A stretch of 64,000 bases of DNA from Alphaproteobacteria bacterium. GTDB lineage: Bacteria; Pseudomonadota; Alphaproteobacteria; UBA8366; GCA-2717185. A program made the translations under genes and the position numbers. The notes beneath the pieces were generated by a model. That model had not been told where the DNA came from, did no database searches, and saw nothing but the letters and a program-made list of their open reading frames with translations. Numbering within the stretch: the stretch's first letter is position 1; each line of letters starts with the position of its first letter. Shown here in pieces: positions 18,895 to 28,344 of the stretch. The DNA is taken from positions 682,001-746,000 of the forward strand of contig WLWY01000001.1 of NCBI GenBank assembly GCA_012103325.1, written 5' to 3'.

Positions 18895-20406
18895 TCAGGT
18901 TTGAGCGTAACGCCAGGGGAGCAGTTCGTCGATCCGATTGATTTTATGGTCGGCGATACAGGCTAGCGTGTCGGTTAGCCAGGCCTGCGGATCGACGCCA
19001 TTGAGTTTTGCTGTCTCGATCAGCGTATAGGCGATGGCGGCTGATTTGCCGCCGGCCTCGGACCCCATGAAGAGATAATTCTTCCGCCCCAGGGCGATGG
19101 GCCGCATGGATCGCTCTGCGGTATTGTTGTCGAGTTCAAGAAAGCCGTGATCTAGATATGGTCGCAGCTTCTTCATGCGGGTCAGGGCGTAGCGAATAGC
19201 ACCGGCTAAGGGTGATTTGCCGGATATCCGGGTCAATTGGGCATGCAGCCATGATTCCAGGTCGTCGAAGATTGGTTTTGATTGGCGCTGCCTGATCTTC
19301 ACCCGTTGATCCGGCGATTGGCCCCGAACCTCCTTCTCGACGCCATAGAGTGTGGCGATACGTTTTATGGCTTCCTCGGCAATCGCCGATCCCTGAGCTT
19401 TGTGGATATCGACGAACTTGCGTCGGATATGGGCCATGCAGGCCACTTCCGTCACCTTGCCCGTGCGGTACAGGTCATTGAACCCCGCATAGCCATCGGC
19501 ATGCATGAAGCCCGTGAAGTCCGCTAGATGTTCGCGCGGGCGAACGCCCTTCCTGTCGGACGAGAACTGATACCATGCGGCAGGATGCGCCTCTCCGGCC
19601 CAGGGTCGTTCATCGCGGACATAGGCCCAAAGCCGCGCGGTCCTGGTTTTACCGGAGCCTGGGGTCAGCATTTTTACCGGCGTATCATCGGCGAAGAGGG
19701 CCTGTCCCTTTAAAACATGGCGCGCGACGGCGTCCGCCAAAGGTTCCAACAGAGCCGTGGATTTGCCAACCCAATCGGCCAGGGTGGAGCGGTCCAGATC
19801 GATCCCCTCGCGCTGGAATATCTGACTTTGCCGGTACAAAGGCGAATGATCGGCGTACTTGTTGACCAGCACATGGGCCAGTAGGCCAGGACCGGGCCGC
19901 CCGTGCTCAATCGGCCGCGACGGCAGGGCTGCCTGATGGAACGTCTCACAGCAGGTGCAGGCCATGCGCGGGCGAACAATCCGGTTCACGACAAAACGTC
20001 CGGGGACATATTCCAGTTCCTCGGTGACATCGTCGCCAAGCGTTTTGAGCGCACCGCCGCATTCCCCACAGGCATCGCCCGGCGACAGTGTTGTCTCGTT
20101 GCGTGGGAGATGACCGGGCAGCGGTTTACGTTTGGGCTTGTCTTTTGGCGCTGCAGATTGATCTGCATTTGCATCGTCTGACGCGGGCTCCTGCGCGGAC
20201 GCCGCAATCTCTTCGTCTTCCAGCGTCAACGCCAGTTGATCCAGAGCCTCCGAGCGCGACCCGAAGCGATGCTGGCGCATCCCGGCCAATTGGTGTTGGA
20301 GCTTCTCGATCAACACCGCCTGTGACTTCACTTCCGACGCCAGCGATGCCACCAGACCTTTTAATGCGGCAGGTTCATTCGGGAGGTTCTCAGCGTCGTC
20401 GAGCAT
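18895..20406 (-). CDS. tnpC: IS66 transposase TnpC (DDE)
   Basis: The product is 503 residues, normal for IS66 TnpC. The order is an N-terminal leucine-zipper-like coiled coil ([26 protein letters not shown]), an IS66 N-terminal region with RFGSRSE, a Cys zinc-binding part ([15 protein letters not shown]), and the DDE core. The acidic residues are visible in [21 protein letters not shown] and [20 protein letters not shown]. It catalyses strand transfer at the element ends. The C-terminal LLPWRYAQ is the usual IS66 ending. No frameshift or internal stop is present. Confidence 0.96.
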   Translation of the reverse strand: MLDDAENLPNEPAALKGLVASLASEVKSQAVLIEKLQHQLAGMRQHRFGSRSEALDQLALTLEDEEIAASAQEPASDDANADQSAAPKDKPKRKPLPGHLPRNETTLSPGDACGECGGALKTLGDDVTEELEYVPGRFVVNRIVRPRMACTCCETFHQAALPSRPIEHGRPGPGLLAHVLVNKYADHSPLYRQSQIFQREGIDLDRSTLADWVGKSTALLEPLADAVARHVLKGQALFADDTPVKMLTPGSGKTRTARLWAYVRDERPWAGEAHPAAWYQFSSDRKGVRPREHLADFTGFMHADGYAGFNDLYRTGKVTEVACMAHIRRKFVDIHKAQGSAIAEEAIKRIATLYGVEKEVRGQSPDQRVKIRQRQSKPIFDDLESWLHAQLTRISGKSPLAGAIRYALTRMKKLRPYLDHGFLELDNNTAERSMRPIALGRKNYLFMGSEAGGKSAAIAYTLIETAKLNGVDPQAWLTDTLACIADHKINRIDELLPWRYAQT

Positions 20407-20478
20407 GCCGGCAATCTATCAGCCGCCACCCCGCATGGGAATCCCCGGAAATTGACAACCCTTTGCTGTGAAACGACT

Positions 20479-20826
20479 TTACCCAGCCGTCAGGGGACGC
20501 CACGTTCGTTGTGGTATGCGCCAATCAATCCCTTCCAGCAGCATCGCCAATTGAGCCGGGGTCAGCGCAACCTTGCCCGCTTTCGCAGACGGCCAGACAA
20601 ACCGTCCCTTCTCCAGACGCTTCGAGAACAGACATGCCCCTTGCCCGTCCCACCAGATCACCTTGATCAGATCGCCACGGCGACCCCGGAAGACGAACAG
20701 ATGACCGCAATACGGCGCCGCCTTTAGAACCTTCTCTGTTTGCGCTGACAGCCCATTGAACCCCTTACGCATGTCCGTCACGCCGGCCGCAAGCCAAACC
20801 TTCGTGTTCGTGGGAACCGGGATCAT
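20479..20826 (-). CDS. tnpB: IS66 accessory protein TnpB
   Basis: ATG 20826 overlaps the tnpA stop by 4 nt (ATGA), giving 115 residues. [42 protein letters not shown] and the final LLEGIDWR are the family signature (IS66 Orf2). It is required for transposition together with TnpC; its biochemical role is not settled. It is unrelated to the IS200/IS605 nuclease also called TnpB. Confidence 0.95.
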   Translation of the reverse strand: MIPVPTNTKVWLAAGVTDMRKGFNGLSAQTEKVLKAAPYCGHLFVFRGRRGDLIKVIWWDGQGACLFSKRLEKGRFVWPSAKAGKVALTPAQLAMLLEGIDWRIPQRTWRPLTAG

Positions 20827-21200
20827 CCCGACAAGCACCGGAGCAGACGTACGAGCGCTTCGGGATCGTAAGGGCCGCTAATGCTCAAGCGATGACCTCC
20901 GGCAAGCGTGACCTCGATCTTGCCTTCGTCACCAACAGGGCGCTCGGCTTCGTGCTCGACGTGACGCGCAATCTCAACCGGCAGGAAACAGGCGGCGTCA
21001 TCGACCGTGTCACTTCCCGCAAACCGGGGATCTTTCAGCCAGTTGAAAACCTGATTGGCGTTCACATTGTAGCGCCGTGCAACCTGTGAAACCGAAACGC
21101 CCGCAAACCGCGTCTGTGCGCAAATCATCCGCTTCTCGTCTGCACTCCAGCGCCGACGCTTGCCCCGCTTCGCCACATCCTGATCCCCGTTAGTGTCCAC
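20823..21200 (-). CDS. tnpA: IS66 accessory protein TnpA
   Basis: The product is 125 residues, starting at GTG 21200. Residues about 12-60 form a helix-turn-helix of the transposase-8 type: [20 protein letters not shown] then [20 protein letters not shown]. The C-terminal half is acidic with [15 protein letters not shown]. It is the first gene of the element. Its start codon lies in one arm of a perfect 11-bp inverted repeat (21190-21219), so translation may be damped on long read-through transcripts. Confidence 0.94.
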   Translation of the reverse strand: MDTNGDQDVAKRGKRRRWSADEKRMICAQTRFAGVSVSQVARRYNVNANQVFNWLKDPRFAGSDTVDDAACFLPVEIARHVEHEAERPVGDEGKIEVTLAGGHRLSISGPYDPEALVRLLRCLSG

Positions 21201-21219
21201 CTAAACAAGTGGACACTAA
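21190..21219 (-). promoter_or_regulatory. Inverted repeat covering the tnpA start codon
   Basis: TTAGTGTCCAC (21190-21200) and GTGGACACTAA (21209-21219), 11 bp with an 8-nt loop. In the mRNA the tnpA GTG codon is the first three bases of the 3' arm, so a transcript entering from outside would fold the start codon into a stem. An operator role is the other option. Confidence 0.6.
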
Positions 21220-21237
21220 ACCTCACTTCTTCTGCAC

Positions 21238-21264
21238 GGCAGAGCGGTCAGGCCGGACGCTTAC
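21238..21264. repeat. IS66 right terminal inverted repeat
   Basis: Reading inward from 21264 on the minus strand: GTAAGCGTCCGG, then a variable stretch and GCTCTGCC. It pairs with 18844-18870. Confidence 0.85.
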
Positions 21265-21272
21265 GTCTTCTA
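21265..21272. repeat. Target-site duplication, right copy
   Basis: GTCTTCTA, identical to 18836-18843. It is followed by C21273, which completes the interrupted Tyr codon of olsB. Confidence 0.95.
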
Positions 21273-21980
21273 CGAAGAGATGGACGGACAATCCAGCGAG
21301 CGCATGAGGCGCCTACACCGCGATTTCGACCGCTTTGATTCCTGCGCCGATCATTTGCTCATTTCCGACACCTCACATGGCCGGGAAGACATCATCGGCA
21401 CATACCGTTTGCTGCGCCAGAAAGACGCGATACGCGCCGGAGGCTTTTACAGCGCGGACGAGTTCGACATCGGCGCCCTACTGGCGCAGACCGACGGGAT
21501 ACTCGAACTCGGGCGATCCTGTATTGCTGCGCCGTACCGCAGCGGCCGTGCCATACGGCTATTGTGGCAGGCGATCGCCGCTTATGTCTTTCACTACGAC
21601 ATTGCCTTCATGTTCGGTTGCGCCAGCCTGCCTGGCACCGATCCCGATGCATTGAGCGCCCCACTGGCCTATCTGCATCATTTCCACCGTGCGCCGACCG
21701 CCGTACGCCCCCGAGCGCTCTCCCATCGATATGTCGAAATGAACCGGCTCGCGAAGGATCTCGTCGATACCCCAACAGCGATACGCGGTTTGCCACCTCT
21801 GTTGAAGGGCTATCTGCGCCTCGGCGGCTTTGTCGGCGATGGTGCGGTCGTCGACGCGCACTTCAATGCGACCGACGTTTGCATCGTCGTAAAAACCGAC
21901 CAAATAACGCGGAAATACCACCGTCATTTCATGCAGCGGTTTGAGCCATCCGACTCGCGGCACTCGGGTGGGAACTCGAG

Positions 21981-22778
21981 TTGACGTCCCATCTTCTCGC
22001 AGCACAACGCCTTGTCGGCCTCTTCTTCTGGACGGTAGGCGCAATAGGTGTGCATTTCCTTTTCAGGCTTTTCCGGCATCGCGACCCACTGATCGTGCCG
22101 CGTGTCTGGCATCGCGGCTGCTGCGTTCTTGTGGGAATCGAACGGCGTGTTACCGGAACGGCCGATGAAAAGCGTCCTTTATTGTTCGTCTCCAATCACG
22201 TGTCCTACCTCGATATTCTGGTGCTCGGATCGGTTTTAAAAGGCAGCTTCATCGCCAAGGCGGAGGTCGCCCGCTGGCCGATTATCGGCGCTTTGTCACG
22301 CCTACATCGAACCGCCTTCATCGAACGCAAGGCGCTCCGTGCGGCAGCACAGCGCGACGCGTTGGAAAACCGTCTCGCGGCGGGGGATAGCCTGATCCTG
22401 TTTCCTGAAGGAACAAGCGGTTGCGGAACACATATACGTCCCTTCAAATCATCGCTTTTTAGCGTCGCCGGAAGCCTCCGCAGCGACATAATCACGACAG
22501 TGCAGCCGGTTTCCATCGCCTACACGCGCATTAACGGCGTACCGACCGGCAGATCGTTTGGCCCTTTCTGCGCCTGGTACGGCGATATGACACTCGCCCC
22601 TCATTTCTGGCGTTTCTTGGGGTTGGGCCGAACGGTGGTCGAGGTCATCCTGCACCCCGCCGTATCGCTTGACGATTTCGGGTCGCGCAAGGCGCTTGCA
22701 ACATATTGCGAAAAGACCATCGCGCAAACTGTCGCCGGCGCGCGCGCCGGACGGTTGCCCGAAGATGGGGTCAGCTGA
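21981..22778 (+). CDS. olsA: OlsA/PlsC-type 1-acyl-glycerol-3-phosphate acyltransferase
   Basis: TTG 21981 overlaps the olsB stop (TTGA), giving 265 residues. An N-terminal membrane segment covers about 8-30. The acyltransferase motif I is NHVSYLD (H73 and D78), with AFIERK, then LILFPEGTSG as the phosphate-binding motif, and PVSIAYTRING. PlsC-fold enzymes acylate lysophosphatidic acid; the position next to olsB points to OlsA, which acylates lyso-ornithine lipid. With olsB broken, its expected substrate would be missing unless it also serves as PlsC. The insertion upstream may also reduce its transcription. Confidence 0.85.
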   Translation: MTSHLLAAQRLVGLFFWTVGAIGVHFLFRLFRHRDPLIVPRVWHRGCCVLVGIERRVTGTADEKRPLLFVSNHVSYLDILVLGSVLKGSFIAKAEVARWPIIGALSRLHRTAFIERKALRAAAQRDALENRLAAGDSLILFPEGTSGCGTHIRPFKSSLFSVAGSLRSDIITTVQPVSIAYTRINGVPTGRSFGPFCAWYGDMTLAPHFWRFLGLGRTVVEVILHPAVSLDDFGSRKALATYCEKTIAQTVAGARAGRLPEDGVS

Positions 22779-22926
22779 ATTTCCGGCTCGATTGACGGCC
22801 GCTTGTCATGGCGCCTAAACCGGTGGTAATGTGGATCGTGGAAAATTTTCAACCAGTTACGGTTGCGCTGTTGATAAGGTTGTCACGCTCTCCCACCCCG
22901 CTGGGGTCGGCGGGAAAAGTACCGCG

Positions 22927-24312
22927 GTGAAACGGCTCTATATCAAAACCTACGGCTGCCAAATGAACGTTTATGACTCCGCCCGAATGGCGGATGTTTT
23001 GGCGCCGCATGGCTATGTGCCGGTGGATTCCCCTGACGGGGCCGATATGGTTATCCTGAACACCTGCCATATCCGCGAGAAAGCCGCCGAGAAAGTCTAC
23101 TCGGAAATCGGTCGGCTGCGACCTTTGAAAGAGGACAAGGCGGCGCGCGGTGAACGCATGATCCTCGCCGTCGGCGGTTGCGTCGGACAAGCGGAGGGTG
23201 AAGAAATTATCGTGCGGGCCGATTGCGTCGATATGGTCTTCGGGCCGCAAACCTACCATCGACTGCCCGAACTGATCGTCCGTGCCACGCGCGCTACCGG
23301 CGAAAAGGTTGTCGATACGGAATTTCCAACCGAAGACAAGTTCGATCATCTGCCGGAGGAAGCGCGCCCTCAGGGTGCCTCCGCCTTCCTGTCCGTACAG
23401 GAAGGCTGCGACAAATTTTGCACCTTCTGCGTCGTCCCCTATACGCGCGGTGCGGAACAATCGCGGCCGGTTGCCGCCGTCACTGAGGAAGCGACGCGTC
23501 TGGTGGCCGCCGGAAGCTCCGAAATCACACTACTGGGGCAAAACGTCAACGCCTATCACGGCGTTGGAACAGACACGGCCGAATGGGGGTTGGGGCGCCT
23601 GCTTCACCATCTCGCCGAAAACGTCCCCGGCCTCAAGAGACTGCGCTATACGACCAGCCATCCACGGGACATGGACGATGCCCTCATCGCGGCCCACCGC
23701 GATATTCCCCAGCTCATGCCCTATCTTCACCTCCCCGTGCAATCGGGGTCGGACCGTATCCTGACCGCAATGAACCGCAGGCACGACGCGGACACCTATC
23801 GGCGTACCATCGACCGGTTGCGAGAGGCGCTTCCGGAAATTGCGCTGTCCTCCGATTTCATTGTCGGCTTTCCGGGCGAAACGGATCGCGAATTCGCCGA
23901 AACAATCCGGCTAGTGACCGATATCGGTTATGCGCAAGCCTATTCGTTCAAATACAGTCCCCGTCCCGGCACGCCGGCTGCGGTCGAATCCCAAGTTGGG
24001 GAAACCGTGAAGGACGAACGTCTTGCAACGTTGCAGCAATTGCTGCGTGCGCAGCAGACGGCCTTCAACCGATCAAAAGAAGGTGCGGTGATGCCGGTTT
24101 TGTTCGACAGGCCGGGCCGTTACGAAGGACAAATTGTTGGCCGCTCGCCCTATATGCAATCCGTGCATGTCACGGCGCCGGAGCGGATTATCGGCAGCGT
24201 TGTCGATTGCCGCATCATTGGTGTCCACAACAACAGCCTGAGAGGCGAAATCTTGACGGCCACCACCGAAAGCGGCGAGAACGCCGCCACCGTTGAAAGG
24301 GCGTGTGCTTGA
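22927..24312 (+). CDS. miaB: tRNA-2-methylthio-N6-dimethylallyladenosine synthase MiaB
   Basis: I start at GTG 22927 so that the protein opens with [13 protein letters not shown]; a frame from 22831 would add 32 unsupported residues. It has 461 residues. The N-terminal UPF0004 domain has C11, C47 and C85 for the auxiliary cluster. The radical-[11 protein letters not shown] (C161, C165, C168) and a C-terminal TRAM domain follow. MiaB adds a methylthio group to i6A37 of tRNAs reading UNN codons. It heads the miaB-phoH-ybeY-corC-lnt run, and its stop overlaps the phoH start by 4 nt. Confidence 0.96.
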   Translation: MKRLYIKTYGCQMNVYDSARMADVLAPHGYVPVDSPDGADMVILNTCHIREKAAEKVYSEIGRLRPLKEDKAARGERMILAVGGCVGQAEGEEIIVRADCVDMVFGPQTYHRLPELIVRATRATGEKVVDTEFPTEDKFDHLPEEARPQGASAFLSVQEGCDKFCTFCVVPYTRGAEQSRPVAAVTEEATRLVAAGSSEITLLGQNVNAYHGVGTDTAEWGLGRLLHHLAENVPGLKRLRYTTSHPRDMDDALIAAHRDIPQLMPYLHLPVQSGSDRILTAMNRRHDADTYRRTIDRLREALPEIALSSDFIVGFPGETDREFAETIRLVTDIGYAQAYSFKYSPRPGTPAAVESQVGETVKDERLATLQQLLRAQQTAFNRSKEGAVMPVLFDRPGRYEGQIVGRSPYMQSVHVTAPERIIGSVVDCRIIGVHNNSLRGEILTATTESGENAATVERACA

Positions 24313-25286
24313 ATACGGTCAGCCGCGCCGACGACAATGCGTCGATTCATATCCAGTTCGATGACAATAGCCTGTTGCCGCTGCTGTTCGGCGCCCATGA
24401 CAAGCATCTGGCCAGGATCGAACAGCTGCTCGGTGTGTCGCTGGCGAGCCGGGGCAATCATGTGGTTATTGCAGGAGCCACCGAATCGGTGGACACAGCC
24501 TGCACGGCGCTCCGCAACCTCTATAAACAGCTACAGAATGGAGAAGCCGTGAACGACAGTGTGGTCGATGCAGCCGTGCGGATGGCGCGTGGCGGTGAGA
24601 GCGCCACTGGCGGCTCTCATATCCAGATCCACAGAAAGCGGATTTCGCCGCGCTCCCAGGCGCAGAGCCAGTACATCCGCGCCATGCAGGATCACGACCT
24701 CGTTTTCGGAATAGGTCCTGCCGGAACGGGCAAGACCTATCTCGCGGTTTGCGCTGCAGTCGAGATGTTCAGCGCCGGGAAAGTCGACCGGATCATCCTG
24801 TCCCGGCCGGCCGTCGAAGCAGGCGAACGGCTGGGCTTTCTGCCGGGGGACATGCAAGAGAAAATCGACCCCTACTTGCGCCCGCTGTTCGACGCGTTGC
24901 ACGACATGCTTCCCGGAGACCAGGTAGTCCGTCGCATCGCCAGCGGCGAATTCGAAGTCGCACCGCTCGCCTTTATGCGCGGACGGACCTTGGCAAATGC
25001 ATTCATCATTCTCGACGAAGCGCAGAACACAACAACGACTCAGATGAAAATGTTTCTGACCCGGCTCGGCGAGAACAGCCGCATGGTCGTTACCGGCGAT
25101 TTGAGCCAGGTCGATTTACCGTCCGGTATGCGGCCGGGCCTACGCGATGCCGTGGAAACACTCGACGGTGTATCGGGCGTACGATTTGTCCGGTTTACCG
25201 ATGCCGATGTCGTCCGCCCTCCCCTGGTGGCTCGGATCATCAAAGCCTATGAAGCATCCGAGGCCAAGCCAAAGGACACCTCGTGA
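24309..25286 (+). CDS. PhoH family ATPase (PhoH/YbeZ)
   Basis: TTG 24309 (TTGA overlap with miaB) gives 325 residues; GTG 24303 is the alternative. An N-terminal KH-like region (about 15-90) is followed by the P-loop [12 protein letters not shown], Walker [10 protein letters not shown] and the later [10 protein letters not shown], matching E. coli YbeZ. YbeZ-type proteins are nucleotide-binding partners of YbeY and are thought to help ribosomal RNA maturation. ybeY overlaps directly downstream, supporting that partnership. Confidence 0.95.
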   Translation: MNTVSRADDNASIHIQFDDNSLLPLLFGAHDKHLARIEQLLGVSLASRGNHVVIAGATESVDTACTALRNLYKQLQNGEAVNDSVVDAAVRMARGGESATGGSHIQIHRKRISPRSQAQSQYIRAMQDHDLVFGIGPAGTGKTYLAVCAAVEMFSAGKVDRIILSRPAVEAGERLGFLPGDMQEKIDPYLRPLFDALHDMLPGDQVVRRIASGEFEVAPLAFMRGRTLANAFIILDEAQNTTTTQMKMFLTRLGENSRMVVTGDLSQVDLPSGMRPGLRDAVETLDGVSGVRFVRFTDADVVRPPLVARIIKAYEASEAKPKDTS

Positions 25287-25789
25287 ACGCCTCCCTTTGC
25301 ACCGATATAGCGATCGACTCGCCGCATTGGACGGCCGCGCTGGCGGATGCGGAGGCTTTGGCGGCGGCCGCTGTGGACGCCGTATGGCGGCGCGCGGGCG
25401 ATAACGCGGGCGATGCGGAGGTCAGTATCGTCCTCGGCGACGATGCGATGATCCGCCAACTGAACAGCCGCTTTCGCGACCGCGACCAAGCCACCAACGT
25501 GCTCTCCTTTCCCGCCGATGACGACGGCTCTTGCGACATGCCGCATCTTCTAGGTGACATTATTCTCGCCTATGAGACGATCGCCCGCGAAGCGCAGGAG
25601 CAAAAAAAGCCAATCGAAGACCATTTCCAGCATCTTTGCGTTCACGGCATGCTCCACTTGCTCGGCCACGATCACGAGACCGATACTGAGGCAATGAAGA
25701 TGGAGCAGCTGGAAGTCGCGATTTTGGCGACCCTGAACATTGGCGATCCGTACGTGATCGAAGCTGCCGCAGTGAAGAGACAGGCATGA
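25283..25789 (+). CDS. ybeY: Endoribonuclease YbeY (16S rRNA maturation)
   Basis: GTG 25283 overlaps the phoH stop (GTGA). The product is 168 residues. The zinc-binding H-x3-H-x5-H motif is HGMLHLLGHDH near the C-terminus, and the conserved Arg and FRDRDQATNVLSFP are present. YbeY is a single-strand endoribonuclease in 16S 3'-end processing and ribosome quality control. Its stop overlaps the corC ATG (ATGA). Confidence 0.96.
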   Translation: MNASLCTDIAIDSPHWTAALADAEALAAAAVDAVWRRAGDNAGDAEVSIVLGDDAMIRQLNSRFRDRDQATNVLSFPADDDGSCDMPHLLGDIILAYETIAREAQEQKKPIEDHFQHLCVHGMLHLLGHDHETDTEAMKMEQLEVAILATLNIGDPYVIEAAAVKRQA

Positions 25790-26712
25790 GCGAGGACACG
25801 CAATCACTATCGCCGCCTTCGGAAAACGGGACGGCAAAAAACGGCGAGCAGCAACGCCCCACAGGCCTGCTCGGTTGGGTGCGGTCGCTCATAGGATCGA
25901 AGAACGGCGACTCGGCGCTGCGCGATACGTTCGAAGAATTGATCGAGGAACACGAGGAACGCGTCGACTCCATCGATCCCGGCGAGCGCGCGCTCATTGA
26001 GAATATTCTCAATCTCGGCGGATTGACCGCCGAGGACGTCATGATCCCACGCGCCGATATCGGCGCGGTCGAGGTCAACACGTCGCTCGAAGATCTCGTC
26101 AGCCAGATCAACACCGAAGCCCATTCGCGCCTGCCGGTTTACCGGGAAACTCTCGATGATGTTATCGGCATGGTCCATATCAAGGATGTGCTGACCGAAA
26201 TGGGCCAGGATACCGGCTTCAGTCTGCGCCGAATCCTGCGCAAAATTTTATTCGTCGCGCCAACCATGCCCGTACTCGACCTGCTGCTGCAGATGCAAAT
26301 GACCCAGCTGCATATGGCCTTGGTCGTCGACGAGTATGGCGGTATCGACGGCTTGATCACGATCGAGGACTTGGTCGAGCAAATCGTCGGCGAAATCAAG
26401 GATGAGCACGACGCCGATCAAGGGCCGCAACTGGTCCGCGGGCCGCAAGGATCGGTCATCGTCGACGCGCGGTTACCGCTCGAACAGTTCGAAGAAGAAG
26501 TCGGCGCCATCCTGACGGCAGAAGAACGCGCGGAAGACATCGATACGATGGGCGGGTTGTTGTTCACCTTGACTGGACGTGTACCAACGCGAGGCGAGCT
26601 GGTTGTGCATGAACCATCTGGGGTCGAGTTCGAGATCCTCGACGCGGACCCGCGGCGAATCAAGCGGCTGCGCGTCCGCAAACTACCGGCATCCCGCGCA
26701 GCCGATGCGTGA
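25786..26712 (+). CDS. corC: CorC/HlyC-type CBS domain protein
   Basis: The product is 308 residues without the DUF21 membrane domain, so it is the short, soluble form. Two CBS domains span about 80-205 (AEDVMIPRADIGAVEVNT and FVAPTMPVLDLLLQMQ), and the CorC_HlyC domain follows at about 225-300 (VDARLPLEQFEEEVG, DTMGGLLFTLTGRVP). CorC was tied to Mg/Co efflux in enterobacteria; the hemolysin label in databases is historical. It lies between ybeY and lnt as in most alphaproteobacteria. Confidence 0.93.
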   Translation: MSEDTQSLSPPSENGTAKNGEQQRPTGLLGWVRSLIGSKNGDSALRDTFEELIEEHEERVDSIDPGERALIENILNLGGLTAEDVMIPRADIGAVEVNTSLEDLVSQINTEAHSRLPVYRETLDDVIGMVHIKDVLTEMGQDTGFSLRRILRKILFVAPTMPVLDLLLQMQMTQLHMALVVDEYGGIDGLITIEDLVEQIVGEIKDEHDADQGPQLVRGPQGSVIVDARLPLEQFEEEVGAILTAEERAEDIDTMGGLLFTLTGRVPTRGELVVHEPSGVEFEILDADPRRIKRLRVRKLPASRAADA

Positions 26713-26724
26713 CCGCCTTCATCG

Positions 26725-28263
26725 GTGACCCGGTTCGCGACACGGATTGCAGCGCTGTCCGGCTGGCGGCGCTACGGCCTGGCCTTTGCGTTGGGCGCGA
26801 CGGTCACGCTAACCCTGCCACCACTCTACCTATTCCCACTTAACTTTCTCATCTTTCCGCTCCTCATTTGGCTGGTGAGCGGTGCGACACGGCGGCGCAC
26901 AGCATTCGCCATCGGCTGGTGGTTCGGGTTCGGGTTCTTCGGCTTCGGGCTCTATTGGATCGGCAATGCCCTGCTTGTCTTTTCGGCTAAATTCGCGTGG
27001 CTTTTACCGTTCGCCAGCACCGGGCTGCCCGCCTTTCTCGCGATATTTTGCGGCGGTGCGACAATTGCAGCTTGGTACGGAAAGACGCCGCTGCAGCGGG
27101 CCCTGCTGCTCGCATTGGGCTGGACGACAAGCGAGTGGCTTCGCGGCCACATCCTTACGGGATTCCCGTGGAACCTGCTCGGCTATTCCTGGACTGGATC
27201 GGAAGCCATGGTCCAGTCGACAGCGCTCTTCGGCATTTACGGGCTCAGCCTCGCCGTCGTGATTTCCGCCTGTCTTCCCGCGGCGCTCGCCGGCCCCGCC
27301 GTGCGCCGGCGCTATGCCGTAATATCCCTGGCCATACCGCTAATTGTCTGGACGGGCGGTGCGGTCAGGCTCGGCATCGCATCGCCAGTCGAATTTGTCG
27401 ACAAGGTCGGGCTAAGGATCGTGCAATCCAACATCCCGCAGCGCGAAAAATGGGCCCGAGAATTCCAACAACGCAATCTGCGGCTGTTTCTCGACCTGAC
27501 CGTCAAGGACCGGCCGGACTGGATTACGCATGTCATCTGGCCGGAAACGGCGGCGACGTTTTTCGTCGCGCAGAACGATGGCATGCGCCGCATCCTGGCC
27601 GGCGCCGTTCCACAGGGCGGTTTGCTGCTGACCGGCGCGCCGCGGCGCGGTGCGGACACCGGGCGTCTGACGAACGCCATGATCGCGATCAACGACACCG
27701 GGCGCGTCGTGGGGACCTACGACAAGTTTCACCTGGTCCCGTTCGGGGAATATGTGCCGTTTGCGGACTATTTGCCGATCGACAAACTTACGCATGGAAG
27801 TACCGGTTTTCTACCGGGTCCGGGACCGCAGTCGCTGAGCCTTCCGGGGCTGCCGATTGTCAGCCCATTGGTGTGTTATGAAGTTATTTTCCCCGGAAAT
27901 GTCGTGTCGGCGGGAGAACGTCCCGGGTGGTTGCTGAATCTGACCAACGATGCCTGGTACGGACTATCCGCCGGGCCGCACCAGCATCTCGCCCAGGCGC
28001 GGGTGCGGGCGGTCGAAGAGGGGCTGCCGCTGATTCGAGCGGCCTATACGGGAATTTCAGCCGTGGTCGACCCCTATGGGAGAGTCCTGCAGCAGCGCGC
28101 GCTGAACGATGCCGGGGTCATCGATAGCAAACTGCCGCAACCGCTTGCCACCCCGCCACCCTACGCAAACTGGGGCGATTTTGCATTTGCCGCAATGTTT
28201 GTGCTTGTTATTGTAATTTTATTACCCTTGATGCGCAATAATCTACAACCAAAAGAACAATGA
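26725..28263 (+). CDS. lnt: Apolipoprotein N-acyltransferase Lnt
   Basis: The product is 512 residues, starting at GTG 26725. Several N-terminal membrane helices (about 14-220) precede the periplasmic nitrilase-like domain. The Glu-Lys-Cys triad is visible as E in VIWPETAATFF, K in TYDKFHLVPFGEYVPF and C in PLVCYEVIFPG, and a final membrane helix is at about 480-505. Lnt adds the third acyl chain to bacterial lipoproteins, using phospholipid. It is the last gene of the overlapping miaB-lnt run, 12 bp after corC. Confidence 0.95.
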   Translation: MTRFATRIAALSGWRRYGLAFALGATVTLTLPPLYLFPLNFLIFPLLIWLVSGATRRRTAFAIGWWFGFGFFGFGLYWIGNALLVFSAKFAWLLPFASTGLPAFLAIFCGGATIAAWYGKTPLQRALLLALGWTTSEWLRGHILTGFPWNLLGYSWTGSEAMVQSTALFGIYGLSLAVVISACLPAALAGPAVRRRYAVISLAIPLIVWTGGAVRLGIASPVEFVDKVGLRIVQSNIPQREKWAREFQQRNLRLFLDLTVKDRPDWITHVIWPETAATFFVAQNDGMRRILAGAVPQGGLLLTGAPRRGADTGRLTNAMIAINDTGRVVGTYDKFHLVPFGEYVPFADYLPIDKLTHGSTGFLPGPGPQSLSLPGLPIVSPLVCYEVIFPGNVVSAGERPGWLLNLTNDAWYGLSAGPHQHLAQARVRAVEEGLPLIRAAYTGISAVVDPYGRVLQQRALNDAGVIDSKLPQPLATPPPYANWGDFAFAAMFVLVIVILLPLMRNNLQPKEQ

Positions 28264-28281
28264 AAGCTCGCATTCACCATC

Positions 28282-28327
28282 TTGACCGTTTATTTTGCTC
28301 TGTCATATTGCAGATATTGCATATATC
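28282..28327 (+). promoter_or_regulatory. Promoter and possible operator before the HTH gene
   Basis: TTGACC (28282-28287) and CATATT (28304-28309) form a plausible -35/-10 at 16-bp spacing. Directly behind are a repeated ATATTGC (28305-28311 and 28314-28320) and the dyad GATAT-N5-ATATC (28313-28327). Sites of this kind next to an XRE gene suggest autoregulation. Confidence 0.35.
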
Positions 28328-28344
28328 GAAAGCGGGATATCACT

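Larger units (their letters stand above)
18844..21264. mobile_element. Complete IS66-family insertion sequence (2,421 bp)
   Basis: The ends match as terminal inverted repeats: GTGAGCGTCCGG inward from 18844 and GTAAGCGTCCGG inward from 21264 (11 of 12), with a further shared block GCYCTGCC at about 20-27. The element carries tnpA, tnpB and tnpC in the usual order, all on the minus strand, and is bracketed by identical 8-bp duplications. All three frames are open and keep the key motifs, so it looks functional. It sits in olsB in the orientation opposite to olsB. Confidence 0.97.
18674..21984 (+). pseudogene. olsB: olsB (lyso-ornithine-lipid synthase) interrupted by an IS66 element
   Basis: OlsB is a GNAT-like N-acyltransferase that moves a 3-hydroxyacyl group from ACP to ornithine. 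The 5' part (to 18843) reads ...IRSGPLTARIAHCAEDIEAAQNLRYRVFY and the 3' part (from 21273) continues EEMDGQSSERMRRLHRDFD, then SDTSHGREDIIGTYRLLR and so on. Removing the element and one copy of the 8-bp duplication rejoins the frame exactly, for about 293 residues, the family's normal size. The 5' start is inferred: GTG 18674, overlapping fur, is the nearest in-frame start. The 3' fragment has its own ATG (21280) but lacks the N-terminal half of the acyltransferase core. olsA overlaps its stop. Confidence 0.9.
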
